Source: DASUBV01 sp036510065
Lineage (GTDB): Bacteria; Actinomycetota; Actinomycetes; Streptosporangiales; Streptosporangiaceae
NCBI GenBank assembly: GCA_036510065.1
Contig: DATCEO010000232.1
Coordinates: 1-64,000 of the forward strand
Direction of reading: 5' to 3'
Length of the DNA stretch: 64,000 bases
Shown: piece after piece, positions 42,974 to 53,505 of the stretch
How the letters are laid out: every line of letters begins with the position of its first letter
Position numbering within the stretch: position 1 is the first letter of the stretch
Translations under genes and position numbers: made by a program
Notes under the pieces: model-generated
What the model saw: only the letters and a program-made list of their open reading frames with translations
What the model was told of the DNA's origin: nothing
Databases searched by the model: none

Positions 42974-44557
42974 ATGGATGACTCGGGCCGCGGGGCGCGG
43001 GCGAGGCGGGCGGGCCGGTCAATCGCATCGGCGTCGCAGACCGCTGGCCGCGCCGGAGCGGCCGCCGCCGGCGGCGCTGGCCGGGTCGTGCATCGCCTGT
43101 CGGGGGCCTCCGGGGCCAGCCGGACCGGGCTGTCCAACCTGATCGAGCTCACCGCCGCGGGTAGCGTCGGTGACGCGTTCGTCGCCGTGGCCCTGGCTGG
43201 CACCCTGTTCTTCAGCGCGTCCGTCGACCAGGCGCGCGGCCGTGTCGCGCTCGCGCTGCTCATCACCATGGCGCCGTTCGCGGTGCTGGCCCCCTTTCTC
43301 GGGCCGATGCTCGACCGGGTCCAGCAAGGACGGCGCTACATCCTGATGGGAACGCTGCTGGCCCGCGGGCTCCTGTGCTGGGGCATGGCGGGTGCCGTTC
43401 AGCACAACGACGCGGTGACGCTACTGCCGGCGGCGTTCGGGGTGCTGGTCCTGCAGAAGGCCTACGGCGTGACCAGGGCGGCCGTCACGCCGAGGCTGCT
43501 TCCCCCAGAGATCAGCCTGGTGACGGCTAACGCTCGCTCGGCGCTGGGCGGGCTGATCGCATCGACGCTGGGCGCGGGGGCTGCCGTGGCCATCTCCGCC
43601 ATCAGCGGCGGCGGATCGGGCGGGGCGGCCTGGGTGCTGCGCGCCGGAACCGTGATCTACCTGGCCGCGACGGCGCTGGCGCTGCGCTTGCCCGACGGCG
43701 TCGACACCCCGGAGCAGGCCGCCGACGCCGGGCCGGCGGGGGCGAGGGCCGGCCACGGCGGGTATGTCGGCTCCCGTGCGTACTCAGGGCCCGGCGCTGG
43801 GGCTCCCGAGCCCCGCCCGCCTGGCCCGCCGCACCCGAGCGCATCCCCCGGCCCCAGCCAGATGGGCCCGGGGGGCACCAGGCCCATGCCCGCCGGCCAG
43901 GATCCGCGCGACGCCCGCGGCCGCACCGGCCTGCGCAAGCTGCTCACCATCCCGACGATCGGTCCGGTCGTCCGCGAGGCCATGCAGGCGAACGCCGCGC
44001 TTCGCGCCTACTCGGGATTCATGATCTTCTTCCTGGCTTTCATCCTGCGGACCGTGCATTTCCCCGGGACGCAGGACAAGATCGCCCTGGCCGAGATGAT
44101 CGGCGCGGCAGCGCTTGGCGGATTCATCGGCACCGGCATCGGGGCCGCCCTGCGCTCGCGCGCCCCGCAGGCCATCGTCTACGGGATGCTCACTCTGGCC
44201 ACCATCATCACAGCGCTGTGCGCGGTGTTCTTCGGCCTCTGGGCGGCCCTGGTTGTGGCCCTCGCGGCCGCAGGCGGCCAGGCGCTGGTGAAGCTTGCCC
44301 TCGACTCGATCCTGCAGCGGGAGATCGGCGAGGAGGTCCGCTCCTCGACCTTCGCGGTCTCCGAGACCTTGCACCAGCTGTCCTGGGTTGCGGGCGGCCT
44401 GGCCGGCCTGGCCATGTCACTGACCAACAGCGGCGTCGCCGGGCTCACATTCGCCGCCGCCGGCCTGGGACTGTCCCTGGTCGCGCTGGTGCTCGCCCGT
44501 CGCCGCCGGGTCCTGCGCGGTCGCCGGGCGCCCGCTCAGGTCAGCAGCGTCGGCTGA
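42974..44557 (+). CDS. MFS transporter with extended central loop
   Basis: This 527-aa membrane protein has a long basic, Ala/Gly-rich N-terminus (about 55 residues), about 11-12 TM helices and a roughly 75-residue Gly/Pro-rich central loop. LIELTAAGSVGDAFVAVALAGTLFF and APFLGPMLDRVQQGRRYILM form the N-terminal half; VRSSTFAVSETLHQLSWVAGGLAG lies near the end. The sequence fits actinobacterial MFS proteins beside DUF3027. ATG 42974 is too near GAGGG to be certain, and the substrate is unknown. Confidence 0.85.
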   Translation: MDDSGRGARARRAGRSIASASQTAGRAGAAAAGGAGRVVHRLSGASGASRTGLSNLIELTAAGSVGDAFVAVALAGTLFFSASVDQARGRVALALLITMAPFAVLAPFLGPMLDRVQQGRRYILMGTLLARGLLCWGMAGAVQHNDAVTLLPAAFGVLVLQKAYGVTRAAVTPRLLPPEISLVTANARSALGGLIASTLGAGAAVAISAISGGGSGGAAWVLRAGTVIYLAATALALRLPDGVDTPEQAADAGPAGARAGHGGYVGSRAYSGPGAGAPEPRPPGPPHPSASPGPSQMGPGGTRPMPAGQDPRDARGRTGLRKLLTIPTIGPVVREAMQANAALRAYSGFMIFFLAFILRTVHFPGTQDKIALAEMIGAAALGGFIGTGIGAALRSRAPQAIVYGMLTLATIITALCAVFFGLWAALVVALAAAGGQALVKLALDSILQREIGEEVRSSTFAVSETLHQLSWVAGGLAGLAMSLTNSGVAGLTFAAAGLGLSLVALVLARRRRVLRGRRAPAQVSSVG

Positions 44558-44569
44558 CCGCCCTTAAGG

Positions 44570-44953
44570 TCAGGCCTCGATATCACCGGCTACGGCGCGA
44601 AGCACGGCAGCGATCTTCTTAGCGTCACGGCTGTCGGGATGCTTGCCGCGCCGGTAAGTGTTCGATACCCCGTCGAGCAGCTTGATCAGGTCCTCGACGA
44701 GCACGACCATCTCATCGGGGTCCTTCCGGCTCGACTTGGCCACCGTGGGCGGCGGTTCGAGAACCCGCACCTGCAGCGCCTGGGCCCCGCGACGGCCCTC
44801 GGCCACGCCGAACTCCACGCGCTGGCCCGCCCGCAGTGTCGTCCCGCTCGAATCCAGGGCGGTGGAGTGCACGAACACCTCGCCGCCATCATCGCGGGTG
44901 AGAAAGCCGAACCCCTTGTCGGCGTCATACCACTTGACCTTGCCAGTCGGCAC
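44570..44953 (-). CDS. Cold-shock domain protein with C-terminal helical extension
   Basis: This 127-aa protein has an N-terminal cold-shock OB fold (PTGKVKWYDADKGFGFLTRDDGGEVFVHSTAL, with RNP1 KGFGFL and RNP2 VFVHS) and a C-terminal extension (DEMVVLVEDLIKLLDGVSNTYRRGKHPDSRDAKKIAAVL). This long form is typical of actinobacteria and is distinct from the 66-aa CspA at 49.8 kb. GTG 44953 is the likely start. A perfect 8-bp inverted repeat lies 36-60 bp upstream. Confidence 0.92.
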   Translation of the reverse strand: MPTGKVKWYDADKGFGFLTRDDGGEVFVHSTALDSSGTTLRAGQRVEFGVAEGRRGAQALQVRVLEPPPTVAKSSRKDPDEMVVLVEDLIKLLDGVSNTYRRGKHPDSRDAKKIAAVLRAVAGDIEA

Positions 44954-44988
44954 GAGCGGGAACCTAACGGGAAGAGGGACTGTCACAT

Positions 44989-45013
44989 TGCGGTCACACC
45001 CATCGTGACCGCA
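44989..45013 (-). promoter_or_regulatory. Perfect 8-bp inverted repeat upstream of cold-shock gene
   Basis: TGCGGTCA-N9-TGACCGCA is perfectly symmetric. A TGTGAC direct repeat with 11-bp period (minus strand, 44982-44998) overlaps its promoter-proximal side. Both lie where a transcription factor would act on the cold-shock gene. Confidence 0.5.
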
Positions 45014-45170
45014 CCACCAGGCTATCGGTTGCCAGCACATCTCGGCGATGCGGAATAGCCGGAGCAGGTCGCGCTGGTGCCCGGCCCGTCCCCGGCGAGT
45101 TTCTGACCGGCTCGCGGCCGGCCGCAGGCCCCGGCCGAGACCTGCGCGGAGACCGCGGCCGGGGCGGCCG

Positions 45171-47270
45171 TCAGCCGAACCGGCGGGGCTTGTTCCATGG
45201 CGCCGCGGGCGGCGAGCGACGGCCGCGCTCTGCCCGCCAGGCCAGGTAGACGGCACTCAGGACCGCAACGAGGCGGCTGAGATGCCCCCCGAATATCCAG
45301 GCTTCCCTGATGTAACCGCCCAGCCCAGACCGGTTTCCGCCCAGCGAGACGTCGGCGACCATGCCGATGATGACCAGGAATACCGGGACGGCCAGGCCGA
45401 TCCACTTGTCGCGGAAATCCCAGACCCTGGAGGCCAGCGCCACCGCGGCACCTATCAGCCACACGGGCGGGTAGATCAGGCCGCCGAGGCCCAGCAGAAC
45501 GATGGCGGTGGCCTCCAGCGGACGCCGCCGGGCTCTGGCCAGCACGGTGCGGGCCAGCTTCGCGGCACCCGCGCCGATCGGGCCTAGGTCTGGCCAGAGG
45601 CCGCTCAGCGGGTCCTCAGCAGGCCTGCCGGGCTGGCTGTCCAGGCTGTCGGGCTGGGCGTCCGGCTCGTTGCCCCCGGCACTCCCCGCCCCACCCGCCC
45701 CGGCACCGCCCGCCCCGGTGCCACGGCCGGGGCGCCGCGCCCCGGCCAGGCGAGCGCCCCTGGCCCGGACCCCGCTGGCCCAGCCGCTGCCGCGCGCAAC
45801 CGCGGCCAGCCGGCGGCTGCCCGGTGCCCGGCCCGCGACCAGCTCGCTGGAGGACACTCCGGCGGTCTCCGGGACGTCGCCACTATCCGCGCCAGCAATC
45901 CCCGTGTCGGCACTCGTTGGCTGGGGCTGGGGCGGGCCAGGCGACTGTCCCGAGGCCTGGGGCAGGGAAGGCGGCGCTTCACTGGGCTGGGCATCGTCCC
46001 CGGAAATCCGTTGCGCCGGGATAACGCCCGCCTGCGGCCACGCCGGCCTGGTCCCGCCCGGCGGCCCACCATCCGACTGCGCGCCACCCGAGTCCAGACT
46101 GCCCGCCGCGATCTCGGGCGGCTCCGCACCGCCCGGCTCCGGCCCTTCAGACACAGCGCCCCCCGACGCCGCACTGCCCGAATCGGCGCCGTCCGGCTCC
46201 GCGGCGGCTCTTGGCTCGGTGCCGCCCGACGCGGTCGCGCTCGGCCCGATCGCATCCGGAGCGGCTCCGTTCGCTGGCGCACCATCCGCCGCGCCGTTCA
46301 GCTGCTCGCCGCCCGACTGGGCGCCGTTCGAGTGCGCCTGGCCGGACATGTGCGCGTCGGCGCCCCCAGGCGGCTGCTGGCCATTGGCCCCGACGCCCAC
46401 GCTCGCGTCGGGCCGTCTCGGGGATACCAGGGGCCATTCGGGACGACGGAGGCGCGGCTGCCGGCTGGCAGCTCCGTGGGGTGACTCAGCGGACTGCTGA
46501 TCCGCGGCCGCGTCAGGCGGGGCAGCGGCGGCGCGGCGCTCCTCGGCCTCCCCCGGCGGCCCGTCACCTGACGACCCGCCATCCGACACCAAGCCATCCG
46601 ACACCAAGCCATCCGACGCCGCACTGCCCGGCGGCGCACCACCGGCCGGCGCACCACCGGCCGGCCCGTCATCCAGCGGCGCATCATCGGACTGCAGCCT
46701 GCGCGGGATGCCGGCGCGGCGCTGGCGGGGCGGCTTGGGCATCATGGGCGCGCCCGGCCGCCATCTGGAGGTGATGGGCCTGGTCTGGAACTGAAGCTCG
46801 CCGGTGAGCGGAACATCCGGCGCTGGCTCGGGCACCGGCACCACCCGGCCCGGTGGCACCGCGGCGGCGCGGGCGGCCATGAGGTCGGCCAGGGAGGCCT
46901 TGGCGGGCCGCCAGCGCCGGGCCCTGGCCGACGGCCGCGCCGCACTGGCGGGGTCGCCGGGCGGCGCCCCCGAACCAACCGGACCGGCTGAACCGAACGG
47001 GCTACCCACGCCGCCCGCACCGGATCCCGCGCGCTGGTCGGCCAGGCGATCGCGCTCGCGGTCTACGAGTCCGGCCGGGTCGCCGAGGTCTGACAGCAGG
47101 TTGAGCACGTCCGCGGAGTCGGTATGTCCGAGAGCCCGGGTGTTCGCATCAATAAACTCGCGCGTGCGCGCCAGGAACGCACGCCGGTCTTCCGCACTTA
47201 GCCGACCGCGGGCAGCAACAGACACGCGATTAAGGTAGTCGCGGACCAGCTGCTCGGTCGGGGGGTTCAT
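45171..47270 (-). CDS. Large HAAS-like membrane protein with disordered middle
   Basis: This 699-aa protein has an 80-residue N-terminal helical domain (VRDYLNRVSVAARGRLSAEDRRAFLARTREFIDANTRAL, NLLSDLGDPAGLVDRERDRLA) resembling the HAAS signalling domain. About 490 residues of Ala/Gly/Pro/Ser-rich sequence follow, with short repeats (GGAP-, SDGLVSDG). The C-terminus has about four hydrophobic helices (ATAIVLLGLGGLIYPPVWLIGAAVALAS, LAVPVFLVIIGMVADV). The N-terminal domain suggests a sensor or scaffold role. It lies downstream of groEL on the same strand with a hairpin between them. Confidence 0.7.
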   Translation of the reverse strand: MNPPTEQLVRDYLNRVSVAARGRLSAEDRRAFLARTREFIDANTRALGHTDSADVLNLLSDLGDPAGLVDRERDRLADQRAGSGAGGVGSPFGSAGPVGSGAPPGDPASAARPSARARRWRPAKASLADLMAARAAAVPPGRVVPVPEPAPDVPLTGELQFQTRPITSRWRPGAPMMPKPPRQRRAGIPRRLQSDDAPLDDGPAGGAPAGGAPPGSAASDGLVSDGLVSDGGSSGDGPPGEAEERRAAAAPPDAAADQQSAESPHGAASRQPRLRRPEWPLVSPRRPDASVGVGANGQQPPGGADAHMSGQAHSNGAQSGGEQLNGAADGAPANGAAPDAIGPSATASGGTEPRAAAEPDGADSGSAASGGAVSEGPEPGGAEPPEIAAGSLDSGGAQSDGGPPGGTRPAWPQAGVIPAQRISGDDAQPSEAPPSLPQASGQSPGPPQPQPTSADTGIAGADSGDVPETAGVSSSELVAGRAPGSRRLAAVARGSGWASGVRARGARLAGARRPGRGTGAGGAGAGGAGSAGGNEPDAQPDSLDSQPGRPAEDPLSGLWPDLGPIGAGAAKLARTVLARARRRPLEATAIVLLGLGGLIYPPVWLIGAAVALASRVWDFRDKWIGLAVPVFLVIIGMVADVSLGGNRSGLGGYIREAWIFGGHLSRLVAVLSAVYLAWRAERGRRSPPAAPWNKPRRFG

Positions 47271-47379
47271 GGCCCGATAATCCCCCTTCTAGACCTCCTT
47301 GTGGAGCCGGCTCGCACGAAAAATCCGCGCTGGGTACTGCCTAAGTGCAGCCTGAGGCGCATGGAGACCGTATTCATGC

Positions 47380-47417
47380 CAGAAGGCGGCCCCGGCGCTA
47401 ACCGGGACCGCCTTCTG
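47380..47417 (-). terminator. Hairpin downstream of groEL
   Basis: CAGAAGGCGGCCCCGG and CCGGGACCGCCTTCTG pair at 15 of 16 positions around a 6-nt loop, 68-105 nt past the groEL stop. No T-run follows on the minus strand. Its GAAGGC...GCCTTC ends resemble the hairpin after the cspA-like gene. Confidence 0.65.
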
Positions 47418-47484
47418 CGTCCTGAACCACTCGGCTCGACGGGCTTATCGTCTCGCCCTGCCCTGACGCGGGCAGGCTGCGGGA

Positions 47485-49110
<1,626 letters not shown>

Positions 49111-49240
49111 ATAGGCTCCAGTCCTCCGGAACTTTTTGCCTTGCAGGCCGATCGGGCCAACGCCCGCGACGGACGGCCGATCCTGCGGACATTCCCTTCA
49201 TGCCGCCGGCCCGGCCTCATCGCCCGATAACGCCACTGCG

Positions 49241-49267
49241 CTGGCACTCTCACCCCGAGAGTGCCAA
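49241..49267 (-). promoter_or_regulatory. CIRCE element 1 (HrcA site)
   Basis: CTGGCACTC-N9-GAGTGCCAA matches the CIRCE consensus TTAGCACTC-N9-GAGTGCTAA closely, including the exact 9-nt spacer. It lies 131-157 bp upstream of groEL. Confidence 0.93.
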
Positions 49268-49275
49268 CGTCCTGT

Positions 49276-49302
49276 TTAGCACTCCCAGGGTGAGAGTGCA
49301 AG
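49276..49302 (-). promoter_or_regulatory. CIRCE element 2 (HrcA site)
   Basis: TTAGCACTC-N9-GAGTGCAAG matches the CIRCE consensus, with one arm perfect. It lies 8 bp from element 1; the pair gives HrcA two adjacent binding sites. Confidence 0.95.
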
Positions 49303-49575
49303 CTAGCGAACCGGTCCCGCGAAGAACCGGCAGGTCAGTGGCAGGCAGGGATCAGGAGAGGACCCGAAATGCCCGGCCCGCAGACACTGGTGCGCCTGCC
49401 GGATCTACCGGTCAGCGTGCGGCCGGCGAGCCGGAACGAGCCTGAGCCGGCGCCAGGCCGGACCATCCAGCGTCCCGCCAGGCCTGCCGGACCGAGGTCC
49501 AGCCTACCCGCGAGAGGCCCGCCGGGAACCCCGCACCGCACCGCACCCGGGCCCAAGCCGCCCAGGCCAGACACA
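49303..49575. other. Non-coding region between CIRCE sites and cspA-like terminator
   Basis: Nothing is supported here. A long plus-strand open frame (49369-49743) runs antisense through the cspA-like gene and has Pro/Arg-rich, non-coding composition. Confidence 0.55.
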
Positions 49576-49613
49576 GAAGGCCCGCCGCCCCGGAGCCGGG
49601 ACGCCGGGCCTTC
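49576..49613 (-). terminator. Hairpin downstream of cspA-like gene
   Basis: GAAGGCCCGCCGCCCCGG and CCGGGACGCCGGGCCTTC pair nearly perfectly (16 of 18) around a 2-nt loop, 20-57 nt past the cspA-like stop. A likely terminator. Confidence 0.7.
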
Positions 49614-49632
49614 CGGCACGTCAGTCAGATCC

Positions 49633-49833
49633 TTATACGGTGCGAACGCCTGTGGCCTGCGGGCCGCGATCGCTCTGCTCGACGTCGAATTCAACCCGCT
49701 GGCCTTCTTCAAGGCTGCGGTAGCCATCCGAAAGGATGGCTGAGAAGTGGACGAAGACGTCCCTACCACCGTCTACCGCGATGAAGCCGTAGCCCTTGTC
49801 CGCGTTAAACCATTTGACGGTGCCCTGAGCCAT
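49633..49833 (-). CDS. Cold-shock protein CspA family
   Basis: This 66-aa cold-shock protein has the full OB fold: QGTVKWFNADKGYGFIAVDGGRDVFVHFSAI, with RNP1 KGYGFI and RNP2 VFVHF, then EGQRVEFDVEQSDRGPQATGV. It is an RNA chaperone. ATG 49833 is the only sensible start. It lies between groEL and the thrC/MoaD pair, an order I recall from streptomycetes. Confidence 0.96.
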   Translation of the reverse strand: MAQGTVKWFNADKGYGFIAVDGGRDVFVHFSAILSDGYRSLEEGQRVEFDVEQSDRGPQATGVRTV

Positions 49834-50069
49834 TACCCAACAACTCCCTAACTCTGCTCGGGCTGCGGGTCCCGCCCTTGCTACGCGGAACCCGTTTGAT
49901 CGCGGCACAGGCCAGGCATCGCGAAAGCTCAGCTTGCCGCTCACGCCGTACCAACAGCGACCGATCATGACTTTACATCGTGCCGTGCGCCACTGCGCCC
50001 ACTTGCGCCCCTAAATCAGCCGGGGGGCCTGCGGTGTGCCATCTTGGGGCGTACCGGCTGGCCAGAAGC

Positions 50070-50345
50070 TCATCCGCCGGCCACCGCGGGGATGACCGAG
50101 ACCTGCGTGCCCGCCGATACCTCGGTGTCGAGACCCTGAGCGAGGCGCACGTCCTCGTCTCCGACGTAGACGTTGACAAAACGTCGTATTTTCCCGCCGT
50201 CGTCCAGGATCCGGCCGGCCAGTCCCGGATAGGACGCGTCCAGGCCCGCGAGGACCTCGCGCAGCGTGCCGGGCTCGGTAGCGACCTCCGCCGCCCCACC
50301 GGTGTACGTGCGCAAGATGGTGGGGATCCGGACCGACACGCTCAT
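50070..50345 (-). CDS. MoaD/ThiS-like ubiquitin-fold sulfur carrier
   Basis: This 91-aa beta-grasp protein starts SVSVRIPTILRTYTGGAAEV and ends in the diagnostic GG (PAVAGG), needed for C-terminal thiocarboxylate formation. The mid segment LAGLDASYPGLAGRILDD and VNVYVGDEDVRLAQGLDTEV is typical of MoaD and CysO. Its start overlaps the thrC-like stop by 4 nt, so both are translated together. No E1-like MoeB/ThiF is in the window. It probably delivers sulfur to the adjoining PLP enzyme, as CysO does to CysM in mycobacteria; this is an inference. Confidence 0.9.
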   Translation of the reverse strand: MSVSVRIPTILRTYTGGAAEVATEPGTLREVLAGLDASYPGLAGRILDDGGKIRRFVNVYVGDEDVRLAQGLDTEVSAGTQVSVIPAVAGG

Positions 50346-51682
50346 GCCCTGCCTGCCTCTCGTGATGCGCTCTCTAGTGCGGCAAACGCCTCCAGCGTCG
50401 GCCGGATAGCCGTCAGCGGCGGAATCGTGGCCGCCACCGCGTCGAGGGTCTTGAGGCCGTCGCCGGAGTTGATGATGACAGTCTCGGCGTCCGGGTCGAT
50501 CTGGCCGGCGGCCAGGAGCTTGCGCAGCACGGCCAGGGTAACGCCGCCCGCCGTCTCCGCGAAGATACCCTCGGTCTGCGCGAGCAGCCGGATCGCGTCG
50601 ACCAGGTCCTCGTCAGTCACCTCGGCCACCGCGCCGCCGGTGCGCCGGACGACATCCAGCACGTACGGGCCGTCGGCCGGGTTCCCGATGGCCAGCGACT
50701 TGGCGATGGTGTCGGGCCGGACCGGCTGGACCACGTCGTGGCCGGCCCGGAACGCCGTGGCGACGGGTGCGCATCCCGCCGCCTGGGCGCCGAAGACCTT
50801 CCAGCCGGTGTCCGGCACCAGGCCGAGCGCGGCGAACTCGCGGAACGCCTTGTCGATCTTCACCAGCTGGGCACCGGAGGCCACCGGGATGACGATCTGC
50901 TCAGGCAGCCGCCAGCCGAGCTGCTCGGCGATCTCGAACCCGATCGTCTTGGAGCCCTCGGCGTAGTACGGGCGGACGTTCACGTTGACGAACGCCCAGT
51001 CCTCCCGCTCGTCGGCCAGCTCCGAGGCCAGCTTGTTGACGTCGTCGTAGCTGCCCTGGACGGCGACCAGGGTGCCGCCGTAGATGGCCGTGCCGAGGAT
51101 CTTCTGCGGCTCCAGGTCCGACGGGATCAAGACAACCGACCGGATGCCGGCCCGCGCGGCCGCGGCCGCCACGGCGTTGGCCAGGTTGCCGGTCGACGGG
51201 CAGGCGAGGACCTTGAAACCGAGCTCGATGGCGGCGGCCAGCGCGACGGCGACGACGCGGTCCTTGAACGAATGGGTCGGGTTGGCGCGCTCGTCCTTCA
51301 CCCACAGCGAGCGCATGCCGAGCGCCCTGGCCAGCTGATCGGCCCGGACCAGCCGGGTCCACCCCGGCTCGGTGTTGGGCGAGGCCGCGACGTCCTGGGG
51401 CACCGGCAGCAGGCTGGCGTACCGCCAGATGTTGTGCGGGCCGGCCTCGATCGATTCCCGGCTGATCGGGGGCAGGTCGTACGCCACCTCGAGCGGGCCG
51501 AAGCATTCGGCGCAGACGTGCGTGGCGCCGAGGTCATAGGTTTGCCCGCACTCGCGACAGGACAGGTGGCTGGCGTAGCCGAAGCGGGATGCCGAACGGG
51601 TCGGGCGCGACGGGCTAGGCGGGGTGAACTGGGTGATGGACTCGGGTGCCGTGGGCGTACCCGGTGCCGCTGATGCGGTCAT
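50342..51682 (-). CDS. Threonine synthase-like PLP enzyme with N-terminal zinc ribbon
   Basis: This 446-aa protein has a zinc-ribbon-like start (LSCRECGQTYDLGATHVCAECFGPL, four Cys) and a fold type II PLP domain. The PLP lysine is in ANPTHSFKDRVVAVAL, the phosphate loop in STGNLANAVAAA. It is annotated in related genomes as threonine synthase (phosphohomoserine to threonine). The SAM riboswitch upstream and the translationally coupled MoaD-like protein raise the alternative that it makes homocysteine from phosphohomoserine and thiocarboxylate sulfur. ATG 51682 has GAGAGG 8 nt before it. The usual hom-thrB neighbours are absent. Confidence 0.9.
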   Translation of the reverse strand: MTASAAPGTPTAPESITQFTPPSPSRPTRSASRFGYASHLSCRECGQTYDLGATHVCAECFGPLEVAYDLPPISRESIEAGPHNIWRYASLLPVPQDVAASPNTEPGWTRLVRADQLARALGMRSLWVKDERANPTHSFKDRVVAVALAAAIELGFKVLACPSTGNLANAVAAAAARAGIRSVVLIPSDLEPQKILGTAIYGGTLVAVQGSYDDVNKLASELADEREDWAFVNVNVRPYYAEGSKTIGFEIAEQLGWRLPEQIVIPVASGAQLVKIDKAFREFAALGLVPDTGWKVFGAQAAGCAPVATAFRAGHDVVQPVRPDTIAKSLAIGNPADGPYVLDVVRRTGGAVAEVTDEDLVDAIRLLAQTEGIFAETAGGVTLAVLRKLLAAGQIDPDAETVIINSGDGLKTLDAVAATIPPLTAIRPTLEAFAALESASREAGRA

Positions 51683-51698
51683 ATGCGAGGCCTCTCTC

Positions 51699-51840
51699 CT
51701 CATCTGCCCCAGCGGCTGCAAGGCCGTGGGCCGGAGTTGGCACCTGTCCCGAGACGACCTCGCCGTTAGCGAGCGTTCGCGTGATCTCGTGATGGTTGCC
51801 GGGGCTTCAACGGGCCGTTCCCTCCACCCCTCTGGATGAG
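51699..51840 (-). ncRNA. SAM-I (S-box) riboswitch
   Basis: The minus strand has the full S-box core. P1 is CTCATCC paired with GGATGAG-like GCAGATGAG. AGAGGGGTGGAGGGAA and GCCCGTTGAAGCCCCGGCAACC form the conserved P2 and core, and GGTGCCAACTCCGGCC the P3-P4 side. It sits 17 nt before the thrC-like start and spans the SAM-binding region. Through it, high SAM should shut off the downstream thrC-like and MoaD-like genes. The expression platform probably occludes the ribosome site. Confidence 0.93.
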
Positions 51841-51969
51841 CGTTATGCAGTTGTGTCTTCTACTGTAACCGGAGATGCCCGCCCCCGTGAAATCCCTTTG
51901 GCCGGCTTGCTGGCCGGGTGGGCATGGCGGCACCCGGCGGGACGGGCTGGGCTACTAGCGTGGCGTTAT

Positions 51970-53475
51970 ATGGGCCAGCCAGCAGCGCGCGGGAGAGTGC
52001 TCGTCGCCTCCAACCGCGGACCGATCTCCTTCACGCTCGGCGACAACGGCCAGCTCAGCGCCCGGCGCGGTGGCGGCGGGATGGTCTCTGGCCTGCTGAC
52101 GGTGGCCGCCCAGGCCGACCTGCTGTGGGTCTGCGCCGCGCTCAGTGACGCCGACCGGACGGCGGCCCGGGCCGCGGCTGGCGGCCGGATCGACCTCGAC
52201 GGCCGGGCCGGGGCGAACGGCTCGGCGGTGCAGATGCTCGACATCCCGCCGCAGACCTTCGCCAGCGCCTACAACGGTGTGGCGAACTCCACGCTGTGGT
52301 TCATCCACCACATGCTCTACGACCTGCCGGACCAGCCGCGATTCGGCAGCGAGTTCTGGCGGCAATGGGAGGACTTCCGGACTTATAACGCCACCTTCGC
52401 GGCCGCCCTCGCCCGTGCCGCGGACCACGGAGGTGCCAATCACGGGGCCGCCGACCACGGGGCCGCTCAGGGCGGGGGCCGGGCGCGCGCGCTCGTGCAG
52501 GACTACCACCTCGCGCTGGTCCCCCGGATGCTCGCGCAGCGGCGGCCCGACATCCGCATCGCGCACTTCTCGCACACGCCGTGGGCGCCCCCGGACTACT
52601 TCGCCGTCCTGCCCGACGCCATCGCCCGGGAGGTCCTCGAGGGCATCCTCGGGGCCGACCACGCCGGCTTCCTCTGTCGGCGCTGGGCGGACGCCTTCGC
52701 GACATGCTGCCAGGCCATCCTCGGCGCCGAGGTGGACCGCGAGCGGCAGCGGGTGACCTACCAGGGACACGTCACCGGCATCGGCGTGCATGCACTCGGC
52801 GTGGACGCCGCCGACCTGACCAGCCGGGCGGCCCAGGCCGACGTCGAGGCCCGGGTGCGTGACCTCACCGAGTTGGCCGGCGGCCGGAAGCTGATCGTCA
52901 GGATCGATCGCACCGAGCTCTCCAAGAACATCGTCCGCGGCCTGGCCGCCTACCGTGAGCTGCTCATCTCTCGGCCGCAGTGGCGGGGACGGGTCATGCA
53001 CCTCGCGTTCGCCTACCCGTCACGGCACGACCTGCCCGAGTACCGCGAGTACACCGCCGCCGTGCAGCGGATCGCGGAACAGATCGTGGAGGAGTTCGGC
53101 ACCGAGGACTGGACGCCGCTGGTCCTGCGGGTAGACGACGATTACGCCCGGTCCCTGGCCGCTTACCGGGTTGCCGACGTGCTGCTGGTCAACCCGATCC
53201 GGGACGGGATGAACCTCGTGGCCAAGGAGGGCCCGATCGTCAGCGACCGGGGCTGCGTGCTGGTCCTGTCCCGCGAGGCGGGCGCGGCGGCCGAGCTGAG
53301 CGACGAGGCGCTGATGATCAACCCGTTCGACGTCACCGGCACGGCGGAGGCGCTGCACGAGGCGCTCTCCATGAGCGACGAGGAGCGCTCTCGCCGCTGC
53401 GCCCGCCTCGCCGCGGCCGGCACGGCCGTCCCGCCGGCCCGGTGGTTCGCCGACCAGCTCGCCGCCCTCGACTAA
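51970..53475 (+). CDS. otsA: Trehalose-6-phosphate synthase
   Basis: This 501-aa GT20 enzyme makes trehalose 6-phosphate from UDP- or GDP-glucose and glucose 6-phosphate. ATG 51970 is listed; the frame is open from 51796, but that overlaps the divergent riboswitch. VLVASNRGPISF starts the fold. QDYHLALVPRMLAQRRPDIRIAHFSHTPWAPP, IDRTELSKNIVRGL, YPSRHDLPEYREYTAAVQRI and NPIRDGMNLVAKEGPIV (nucleotide-sugar contact) are conserved. otsB follows on the opposite strand, convergent. Confidence 0.94.
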   Translation: MGQPAARGRVLVASNRGPISFTLGDNGQLSARRGGGGMVSGLLTVAAQADLLWVCAALSDADRTAARAAAGGRIDLDGRAGANGSAVQMLDIPPQTFASAYNGVANSTLWFIHHMLYDLPDQPRFGSEFWRQWEDFRTYNATFAAALARAADHGGANHGAADHGAAQGGGRARALVQDYHLALVPRMLAQRRPDIRIAHFSHTPWAPPDYFAVLPDAIAREVLEGILGADHAGFLCRRWADAFATCCQAILGAEVDRERQRVTYQGHVTGIGVHALGVDAADLTSRAAQADVEARVRDLTELAGGRKLIVRIDRTELSKNIVRGLAAYRELLISRPQWRGRVMHLAFAYPSRHDLPEYREYTAAVQRIAEQIVEEFGTEDWTPLVLRVDDDYARSLAAYRVADVLLVNPIRDGMNLVAKEGPIVSDRGCVLVLSREAGAAAELSDEALMINPFDVTGTAEALHEALSMSDEERSRRCARLAAAGTAVPPARWFADQLAALD

Positions 53476-53505
53476 CTCTCTGCGCCGCGCCGCGCCGCAG
53501 ATCCT

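Noticed and set aside
49369..49743. 125-aa plus-strand ORF antisense to the cspA-like gene
   Set aside because: Pro/Arg-rich, shadow of the cold-shock gene, and without a ribosome site.
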